From: Planctomycetota bacterium
GTDB lineage: Bacteria; Planctomycetota; UBA8742; UBA2392
Direction of reading: 5' to 3'
DNA: 64,000 nt
Assembly (NCBI GenBank): GCA_020425605.1
Contig: JAGQRH010000004.1
Span: 1 to 64,000, forward strand
Position 1 is the first letter of the stretch. Every line of letters begins with the position of its first letter. A model generated the notes under the pieces. The model saw only the letters and a list, made by a program, of their open reading frames with translations. It did not search any database and was not told where the DNA came from. Both the position numbers and the translations under genes were made by a program. Positions 1 to 6,199 of the stretch are shown piece after piece.

Positions 1-2
1 GG

Positions 3-245
3 ATGGCGAACCGGTTCCCAAAGAAGAAGTACGGCCAACGCTGGCAGGTGGAGTCGCTGTTCAGCCAGGACAAGCGCCGGTTCGGAAGCCAGTCGTCGGC
101 CAGCAGCATCAACGGCCAGTTCGGCGAGCTGTGCCTGCGAGTGCTCGCGCACAACATAGCACTGCTTTTGCGTCGCCGGATTCAGCAACCCCCAAACCCG
201 CTTGAAATGTATGCTTTCAACGGAGCAACCCTGACCCCTTTTTAG
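3..245 (+). pseudogene. DDE transposase, C-terminal part (cut by window edge)
   Basis: Only the last 80 residues are in the window, so the first Met here is probably internal. The segment RWQVESLFSQDKRRFG matches the end of IS4/IS5-type DDE transposases; the Glu in QVES is the likely third catalytic acid, followed by the Lys/Arg-rich helix and a hydrophobic tail (LRVLAHNIALLLRRR). The stop codon lies inside the repeat at 231-249, as when a transposase gene runs into the terminal repeat of its own insertion sequence. Whether the gene is intact upstream cannot be seen. The family within IS4/IS5 is uncertain. Confidence 0.65.
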
Positions 246-249
246 TTCC
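231..249 (+). repeat. Island repeat copy A (CTGACCCC...AGTTCC)
   Basis: The sequence CTGACCCCTTTTTAGTTCC recurs at 2432-2450 and, inverted with a few changes, at 2001-2019 and 6108-6126. Here it contains the stop codon of the transposase fragment, suggesting it is the right terminal inverted repeat of that insertion sequence. The base context upstream (CAACC) differs from the GTAGC of the 2427 copy. Confidence 0.7.
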
Positions 250-288
250 GAGAGCCGGCGGTCCTCGCAGGAGCTTCTCTAGAACGGA

Positions 289-900
289 ATGGCGATTGGT
301 GCCGAAATGAGAATCATGTACCAGGTAAAGCCAACCTACGAGGGTTACTGGTGGGCGGAATTTGTCAATGACGAAGACCGACAGTATTTTGGTGTCGCAC
401 ATCCGCGCCCAGCAGCCTATTTGACCTTGCGTGAGCAATGGCGTGCCCGGCACTTAAGGTACTACAACAATCCAGAGTTCCCGGGATTTGATCCTGCGTC
501 AGGTCAGTGCCCTGTTTTTCTGAGCTTTGACAGCGAGTTCGCCGTCTCGTCCCAGAAAGCTGAAGAAGTAATCCGAACGCTCGGCGTGGAGTGTGAACTT
601 CTTCCTATGATGGTCTCGGGTGAAGATTATCAGTGGCTACGACTTCCAGTGTTGCAGAATACTGTGGATATCACCAAATCTACGTACGACACGTACTCTA
701 CCGGAGATATTCGCAACATCACCTCCTACTGGTTCAACTATGACAGCATCGGCGAACATCAACTCTTCCGAATTATCGAGTACCGGTCAACTCGGATATT
801 CTGTACAGAACAGTTCAGAGAGACGTATCACGACTGCAGGTACACAGGGATGCGATTCCTCGAAGTTGATACCGCTCAGCCTCAGTCGCAAGGCCCGTGA
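289..900 (+). CDS. Imm11-like (DUF1629) orphan immunity protein
   Basis: This is a 203-residue soluble protein with no signal peptide. Its C-terminal third (HQLFRIIEYRSTRIFCTEQF, then a TGMRFLEV segment) has the pattern of the Imm11/DUF1629 family: a serine- or cysteine-flanked beta strand, then 'receptor-like' residues and a final TG-x-x-F. Imm11 proteins are usually partners of polymorphic toxins, but no toxin gene is next to it. The start at 289 has a weak upstream AGGAG about 15 nt away; Met at 307 is an alternative. Base composition is visibly lower in GC than the genes after 6.2 kb, consistent with transfer. The family call is by eye and moderate. Confidence 0.55.
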   Translation: MAIGAEMRIMYQVKPTYEGYWWAEFVNDEDRQYFGVAHPRPAAYLTLREQWRARHLRYYNNPEFPGFDPASGQCPVFLSFDSEFAVSSQKAEEVIRTLGVECELLPMMVSGEDYQWLRLPVLQNTVDITKSTYDTYSTGDIRNITSYWFNYDSIGEHQLFRIIEYRSTRIFCTEQFRETYHDCRYTGMRFLEVDTAQPQSQGP

Positions 901-1066
901 TTTGTGCGGGCCCACGCGGTGGGTTCGAAGCGGTCGTCCTGGCCTGCGCCTGTACGAGGACCTCTCCTGCGGGGGAGAGCTTCAACCACACGGGGACGAA
1001 CAGGCGCCCGGCACCGGCCAGTGTGGCGTTGAAACTTCAAAGTCCGTGGTCAGGAGAGACTTGATC

Positions 1067-1798
1067 ATGCCCCCACACTTCACTCGGATGGCGTCCATCG
1101 CCGCGCTTCTGGCCCTAGGCGTCGCGCTACTACTTTTCGGACCAATGTTGCGTCACGCAGTGGTGAGTGCCGAGGACGCGAATGCCGGCAATTCGCGTGC
1201 TCCCAAGGCGTATTCCAAAGCGGTCGCATACAAGACTGGTCCGCTTCCCGAAGGCACACGTGTCTTCCTGTTCTGGTTTCAGCAGGACCACAGCACTGTG
1301 TATTGTGAATTGACCCCCATCACGGAGTCCGAGTACGGGCTCATGGCCCCTGGCTTCTCGCTGATTCCGGAAGAAGTGCATGTTCAGCTGATCTCCGGCA
1401 ACCGCTGTTACGTATTCGAGGCGGCCGTCGATTCAAGTCGAGTGGTCGACATTTCGCAGCAATGCGGCAAGGCAGTCGAGTCATGGGGCAAGCTCCCGTC
1501 GATTGGAAGTCCCGGAGTAGAACGAGTTTGGTTTAGTGTGAAAGACGCCGATCTGGAAGGTGACAACCGGACAGCGACGGCCGAGATTCTCGACAAGAAA
1601 GTGGCGGATGCGCCCTACGCGATACACTTGATGCGGCGCGGAAACGGCGAGTACATCGGTTGTGTAGACATCACCGAGGGATCTGTCATCGAGACAGTGG
1701 AAGTTAGCGTCACCATCACCGAGGAGGGTTCAACTCTGGAGCGACGGTTGATGGGAACTGTGCTCAGTCGCACCCCGGTGGTTCCGCCAGTGCGCTAG
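1067..1798 (+). CDS. Hypothetical secreted or membrane-anchored protein
   Basis: A 243-residue protein with a hydrophobic segment at about residues 8-27 (MASIAALLALGVALLLFGPM), so probably exported or anchored in the inner membrane. The start at 1067 is preceded by CAGGAG at good spacing; the open frame continues further upstream but overlaps the previous gene and is unlikely to be translated. The rest is soluble, with three or four Cys residues (YCELTP, NRCYVF, QQCGKA, IGCVDI) that could form disulfides outside the cytoplasm. I do not recognise a family. It lies between an Imm11-like gene and a large palindrome. Confidence 0.6.
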   Translation: MPPHFTRMASIAALLALGVALLLFGPMLRHAVVSAEDANAGNSRAPKAYSKAVAYKTGPLPEGTRVFLFWFQQDHSTVYCELTPITESEYGLMAPGFSLIPEEVHVQLISGNRCYVFEAAVDSSRVVDISQQCGKAVESWGKLPSIGSPGVERVWFSVKDADLEGDNRTATAEILDKKVADAPYAIHLMRRGNGEYIGCVDITEGSVIETVEVSVTITEEGSTLERRLMGTVLSRTPVVPPVR

Positions 1799-1858
1799 GC
1801 GTTGCTGGGCGCAATGAGAGAGGAAATCCCGGGCGACGGCCCGCGCGTGACCGTCATT

Positions 1859-1884
1859 CCTGAGCGTCACGCGTGACGCTCAGG
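1859..1884. repeat. Perfect 26-nt palindrome
   Basis: The half CCTGAGCGTCACG is followed directly by its exact reverse complement CGTGACGCTCAGG. It sits 60 nt after the stop of the 243-aa gene. There is no T-run, so a classical intrinsic terminator is unlikely; a protein-binding dyad or a REP-like hairpin is possible. Confidence 0.6.
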
Positions 1885-1906
1885 TTCGTTCGCTTCGCGA
1901 ACTTTC

Positions 1907-2011
1907 GACAGCCCGGCGCCGGTCACCACGGACGAGGTCTACGACAACGCCGTGCCCAACGGCAACAACCCCACCGCACAGGCCTGCGTCGACCAGGAAG
2001 GGAACCAATAA
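1907..2011 (+). pseudogene. 3' fragment of an unidentified gene, cut by repeat copy D
   Basis: In one frame the DNA encodes a 34-residue protein-like tail beginning DSPAPVTTDEVYDNAVPNGN and ending VDQEGNQ. The last codons and the stop lie inside the island repeat at 2001-2024, so the true C-terminus appears to have been replaced by the repeat. No start codon or upstream body is present. The parent gene is not recognised. Confidence 0.35.
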
Positions 2012-2450
2012 GGGGTCGGGCTACTTCTTGTTGCTGTATTTCTAGCCCTTTCCTGGCTCCAGCTCCTTCATGGGGTATCCTGCGTGGTGGCGTTACCTGA
2101 CATTCCAGGCCCGGCCGTCCCTCGGGCCGAGTGTGTCGGGCAGCGGTACTTGCAGGTACTGCAGTGCAGTCATGCCGACGTCGATCAGGCCGAAGCGTGC
2201 AGACTCGAACTTGCGGTTGCAGAACAACACGCCCGGCACGAGTCTGCGCGGTGCTTGCACGCCAGTGAGAACGTACGCAGAAACGCGGCGTAGTCGTTGG
2301 GCCTATGGGAAACAACCGCCCGGCCGTTGCCCCGTTTGATAACATGGCAGCAAAGTCGGCAGGATCAATGCAAGCACAACAGGCATAGGGAAAGGCCACC
2401 ACCCCACATAACTAGGGCCACTAACAGTAGCCTGACCCCTTTTTAGTTCC
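2001..2450. mobile_element. 450-bp segment bounded by inverted 24-nt repeats (MITE-like)
   Basis: The left end (2001-2024, ending GGGGTCGGGCTAC) and right end (2427-2450, starting GTAGCCTGACCCC) are imperfect inverted repeats of one another, with three differences by eye. Inside, 2025-2243 is a copy of the DNA just downstream of and within the 3' end of the phosphodiesterase gene at 6132-6350; 2244-2426 has no recognised content. The arrangement fits a non-autonomous element related to the transposase at the left edge that captured a gene end, or a scar of recombination between repeat copies. Confidence 0.5.
2093..2243 (-). pseudogene. Duplicated 3' end of the phosphodiesterase gene
   Basis: This stretch encodes the last ~49 codons of the phosphodiesterase at 6200-8566, including the LIDVGMTALQYLQVP segment and the same TAA stop. 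Together with flanking DNA, the duplicated block is 2001-2243, matching 6108-6350 with no net gaps and about 21 mismatches counted by eye (roughly 91% identity). It has no start or promoter and is a gene fragment. Confidence 0.8.
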
Positions 2451-2518
2451 AAAGAAGACTGGATCGCAGAAGACTGGGAGCAATACGAAAAGGGCTGTTT
2501 GAGATGCCAAAGAAGCTC

Positions 2519-2530
2519 GGGGGGGGGGGG
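2519..2530 (+). repeat. G12 homopolymer
   Basis: Twelve consecutive G residues lie about 40 nt before the preferred start of the leucine-rich-repeat gene. Tracts of this length can slip in replication, or can be an assembly artefact. A second run of ten G occurs at 4545-4554 in the IS66 remnant. Confidence 0.8.
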
Positions 2531-2570
2531 CAGGGCGACCGGGAGCCAGTCAAAAAGGAGAATGACAGCG

Positions 2571-4439
2571 ATGACTACCTCAGTTGCGACAACTAGGTTA
2601 ACGTTCTCGGTTCCAACAGGAACAACTGACAATCACTTGGTTTGTTCTCGTGATACGGCCTTGCTCACGCCTACAACCTCCGCGTCTGCGTTGCACCTTC
2701 TCCCCTTTGCCAGAATAGAAGGGCCACTCGCAGCGCTAACGTACTCTGGATGTGCAAATGCTTGGTTGTTGACCCTAGGTTTCTTGGTCGTGGTGGTGGC
2801 GCCAGGTTGCCTGCCGGCGCAAGGGGCTCGTTTATCGATCCCCGTCCAAGCGTCGGTTCGGGTAGTTTCATCGGTCGACGAGATCAACGCGCTGCCTGAG
2901 TCAACGGCAGCCATTGAACTTGTAGGTGGTACCAGCAAAGAATTTGCTGCGCTTGGTCGCCTTCGTAACGTCAGATGGCTGGGTCTTCGCCGTCCTATAG
3001 ACTTTTCGGACGTTGAGTGTGCGGTTCTCAGCGATCTCCCGCTACTAGAAAGGCTGGACCTGATTTCTGTTCCTCCCCTGCCTGATTCCAAGAGGTTAGC
3101 CCCGCTAACGCAGTGCCCACGGCTGAAAGCGCTCAACATCTTGGGAAGCGGCATTTCCGCTGATGAGGTCGTGCAGTTTAGTGCAAAGTCAAAAGTGCTA
3201 AGAGAACTGAGCTGCCCATCCGCAATATTTGACGAAGAAGCGGCATGCGCCTTGCGCGAGAAGGCGTCCATTACGCAGCTCACGCTAAGCGGAAACATCT
3301 TGCCGCAAAAACTCAGCATGCTAGCTAGCCTGTCTACACTTACAGACTTGCGGTTGTCAGGCCGACTATCACAATTCGCCGGTAAGGACGCGCTTGCCGT
3401 ATTGGCGGGGTTGACTGAGCTTCAACACCTTGAGCTTCCTCAACGACTGCGATGCAATGAGATAGCGCTAGAATGGTTGCAGGAGTTGCCTCGCCTGCGA
3501 GAGTTGGAAGTCAATTCGTCGACAGGACTCGGGGCAGCTTTGGGAACCTTGGCCGGTAGCCTCGCTTCACTGGAGTCCCTCTCTATCTATAATTGCGAAA
3601 TCGACCAAGTGTTTTTCGATCAGCTTGCTCGATCATCGACTATAACCTCTCTGTCTATTCGAAACAGCAGTTCTGTGGGCTTTCCTCCGACTTCCGCCAC
3701 ATCGGTGCCTGAGGATGCGTGGCTAGTTGAACTGTCGGCGCTAGCGACAGTTCAGACACTTTGGCTGGATGAGTGCCAGAACGTTACCGACGTTGGCCTG
3801 CAAGCCTTGCGGAGACTGGAGTCACTAAGCTCCCTAACTCTGAATGGATGCGTAAAGTGCGGGGACATCGCCATCGCCTGCATTGGCGAATTGGAAGGGC
3901 TCGTAAGCCTTCGACTCAGCGATGTACGCTTGGCTTCTGCGGAAGGATTCGCCCCTCTTGCGAAGTTGGGCAAGCTCGAAACGCTTTCTCTCCGCAGCTG
4001 TAGTTGCGCGCGTTTGGATGTACTGACGGACAATGCAACCTGGAATCTGCAGAGCCTAGTCTTAGACGATTGTAGGCTACTCACAACACGTCAATACCAG
4101 TTCGTGGAGCGAATCACCGACCTAAGGGAGCTATCGCTGGCGGGTTGCTCTGGGTTGACTACGGAGGTCATGAGGGGACTGGTCAAACATCTTCCAGATC
4201 TAGCCGTGCTGTGCGTGGCATCCACCGATGTTAGCGATGAAGGCCTCACCGCTCTCCGGAAGGCAGGCAAGCTGAAGTCTTTGTCTCTGAGCTATTGCCG
4301 CAACTTAGGTTGTGAGAAAGTATTAGAAGTGGTGGCGGAACTCCCGCTAACTGACCTGTACGTTTACGGTGACCTATTTTCGTCAGACTGTGTCAAGAAG
4401 ATGCAGGCGGTGCTACCGGGGTGTCGTATCTGGGAATGA
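2571..4439 (+). CDS. Leucine-rich-repeat protein with membrane segment
   Basis: About 622 residues. The body carries many leucine-rich repeats of the cysteine-containing (AMN1/F-box-like) type, for example LSSLTLNGCVKCGDIAIACI and LKSLSLSYCRNLGCEKVLEV, each ~25 residues. A hydrophobic stretch (AWLLTLGFLVVVVAPGCLPA) near residue 62-81 probably exports or anchors it, with the repeats outside. The start is uncertain: ATG 2571 has AAGGAG 10 nt upstream, while the open frame extends back to 2499 across a G12 run. The repeats suggest protein binding; no enzymatic domain is seen. GC is clearly below that of the core genes, and it lies between repeat copies B and C, so it is likely imported. Confidence 0.7.
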   Translation: MTTSVATTRLTFSVPTGTTDNHLVCSRDTALLTPTTSASALHLLPFARIEGPLAALTYSGCANAWLLTLGFLVVVVAPGCLPAQGARLSIPVQASVRVVSSVDEINALPESTAAIELVGGTSKEFAALGRLRNVRWLGLRRPIDFSDVECAVLSDLPLLERLDLISVPPLPDSKRLAPLTQCPRLKALNILGSGISADEVVQFSAKSKVLRELSCPSAIFDEEAACALREKASITQLTLSGNILPQKLSMLASLSTLTDLRLSGRLSQFAGKDALAVLAGLTELQHLELPQRLRCNEIALEWLQELPRLRELEVNSSTGLGAALGTLAGSLASLESLSIYNCEIDQVFFDQLARSSTITSLSIRNSSSVGFPPTSATSVPEDAWLVELSALATVQTLWLDECQNVTDVGLQALRRLESLSSLTLNGCVKCGDIAIACIGELEGLVSLRLSDVRLASAEGFAPLAKLGKLETLSLRSCSCARLDVLTDNATWNLQSLVLDDCRLLTTRQYQFVERITDLRELSLAGCSGLTTEVMRGLVKHLPDLAVLCVASTDVSDEGLTALRKAGKLKSLSLSYCRNLGCEKVLEVVAELPLTDLYVYGDLFSSDCVKKMQAVLPGCRIWE

Positions 4440-4544
4440 TTCTCCCCTTACCGATTACGTCGAACTGGAGTATCCGTCCCGCCCGGCACAAATTGACTTA
4501 TACTACGTGCGATGACGTCGGCATGTTGGTGTTTGTTAGCGGCT

Positions 4545-4990
4545 GGGGGGGGGGCGTAGCTGGGAGATCCCGGGCGGGATCGCAACGATTTCGGGGGTGT
4601 AGGCCTGCAGCCACGCGTCGCAAGGAAGCCTCTTGTGGACTTTCCTAGGACGCGCTGAAAGCAGTTGGGCCAGCATGGTACACGTAGGGATTCACGCCGC
4701 GGCGTTCGGCGGTCTGGATCAGGGTGTAGATCGTCATGGCGCCGCGACCGCCCTTTCCGGAGCCCGCGAACAGCCAGAACTTGCGGCCTCTGACGACGTC
4801 CTTCAACGTTTTCTCTACGAAGTTGTTGTCGATGCCGAGGTAACCCTGCATGATGTGGCGCGACAGCGTGCAGAAGATGAGATTGGCGTAGGCAATCGCC
4901 TCGCCGAGGGCGCTCTTGGGCAGGAAGCCCGCTTTTGTGGCGATGCGCCACTTGCGCCGGGCCAGGTTCACCTCAACGAGGCTGGTCAAC
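4545..4990 (-). pseudogene. IS66-family transposase remnant
   Basis: The minus strand encodes the C-terminal region of an IS66 transposase: LPKSALGEAIAYA, GYLGIDNNFVEKTLK (the DNN-x-x-E block with the last catalytic Glu) and GRKFWLFAGSGKGG. The N-terminal two thirds are absent. Around 4690 the homology moves to another frame: after PYVYHA the pattern continues as MLAQLLSARP in the +1 frame, so a base has been lost. The gene is dead. It lies between the LRR gene and a putative lipoprotein gene. Confidence 0.8.
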
Positions 4991-5122
4991 GAGTTCCTAC
5001 ATACACCAGCTCTCGCAGCGCGAAGCACACTCGCTTCACCCACGACAAGCGCTGAACGCACCCAACTGGACGGACACATGGTGGAGGGACATTCCTGACG
5101 GTGTTTTAGTGAAGCTTGGTAG

Positions 5123-5932
5123 TTACTCAGGCAGATAGCCACCAACCCCGCAAATGCCAACGTCCGGCATCCACTGAAAATACATCACACCTACGTTCTC
5201 GTTCTCAATGTCCACGCCGGCGGAGTAATACACACGCGCATTGAATGCTTTCGAAGGTTGGCCATCCCGGCCAACATAGTGTCGTTCGCGTAATTCTATT
5301 CGCCTGACCCAGGGGAAGTGGGCCACCCTGTTGCGGTAGTCCTCGTGCACTACGAGGGCCTTCGCAAATGCAAGAGTCTCCGCTCCCCATCCGCTACGGA
5401 CTTCGAAGTCACTCTCGGCCGAAAGGTGCCCATCTACATTGATCTCACGCACAGGCCAAAGCGAGGCATCCTCCGGCGCCTCGCCACTAGTCTGAGCCAA
5501 CTTTAGCCAATACCCGTGCAGCCAAGCATCATCCAGCAATAGTCTCTCAGCCATGCGCCTATGGGATACTGGAACACGAAAACGATAAACCCTACTCCCA
5601 TCATGTGTGCTAGCAATGTCATTCGCGGCGAGAAGGTTCTCTATGTTGTGCACCGCAATTCGATCGGAGCCAAGGCAACTTGCCACCAAGACCATCTCAA
5701 CGGGCTGGGCCATCTCCCCGCCAGCACGGTCATGCTCAGTAACAATCGCCGCTTGTCTCGGAGTTTCTGGTAGGTCGCCGTTGAAACTTGCAGAGCTCTT
5801 GGAAGTCGTATCTGCACAAACGGACTCGGTGTCGGCAGACGAATTGTGACACGATATGACGACAACTCCTAACATAACCGGCAGGACCAGTTGCGTGACA
5901 GATGCGAGAATAGCTGAGCATGGGGGCTTCAT
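5123..5932 (-). CDS. Putative lipoprotein of unknown function
   Basis: About 269 residues from ATG 5932. That start overlaps the TGA of an upstream gene remnant in an ATGA arrangement, which is why it is preferred over the Met six codons earlier (5950). The N-terminus has a hydrophobic run ending VVVISC, a plausible lipobox with Cys as the lipid-modified residue. The middle is soluble, with LLAANDIASTHDGSRVYRFR resembling the compact alpha/beta repeat of DUF2007-like domains; the C-terminal half, rich in aromatic residues, is unrecognised. It belongs to the lower-GC island. Confidence 0.5.
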   Translation of the reverse strand: MKPPCSAILASVTQLVLPVMLGVVVISCHNSSADTESVCADTTSKSSASFNGDLPETPRQAAIVTEHDRAGGEMAQPVEMVLVASCLGSDRIAVHNIENLLAANDIASTHDGSRVYRFRVPVSHRRMAERLLLDDAWLHGYWLKLAQTSGEAPEDASLWPVREINVDGHLSAESDFEVRSGWGAETLAFAKALVVHEDYRNRVAHFPWVRRIELRERHYVGRDGQPSKAFNARVYYSAGVDIENENVGVMYFQWMPDVGICGVGGYLPE

Positions 5933-6107
5933 TCGCCGTCTCCTACCCATGGTTCGTCATCAAAACCGTCGTCAGCCGGATACTCGACTCCATGATTCTC
6001 GCCAGTCTTGCCGTCCGTAATGTCCCAGGTAAGCTTGATTCTTGCCTAGAAGTCACTTTGTTTGCAGCCCGACGTGCATCCATTCTTGATGCGGATATAT
6101 ATCCATA
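5929..6107 (-). pseudogene. 3' remnant of a gene coupled to the downstream lipoprotein gene
   Basis: Reading the minus strand from repeat copy C, one frame gives IYIRIKNGCTSGCKQSDF, a stop (6046-6048), then ARIKLTWDITDGKTG and the acidic tail YPADDGFDDEPWVGDGE. Its TGA overlaps the ATG of the 269-aa gene as ATGA, the layout of a translationally coupled operon. The 5' part is missing at the repeat boundary, and the in-frame stop shows decay. Family unknown. Confidence 0.4.
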
Positions 6108-6131
6108 GGAACTAAACAGGGGTCAGGCTAC
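6108..6131 (-). repeat. Island repeat copy C, island/core boundary
   Basis: GGAACTAAAC followed by AGGGGTCAGGCTAC; inverted relative to copies A and B. DNA on its right (6132 onward) is the phosphodiesterase 3' flank and gene, DNA on its left is island sequence with a truncated gene. It therefore marks the junction. Confidence 0.65.
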
Positions 6132-6199
6132 TTTTTGTTGCTGTATTTCTAGGCATTTCCTGGCTCCAGCTGCTTCATGGGGCATCCTGCGTGGTTGCG

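Noticed and set aside
901-1066. GGGCCCACGCGGTGGGTTC considered as terminator after the Imm11-like gene
   Set aside because: The stem is only about 5 bp and no T-run follows.
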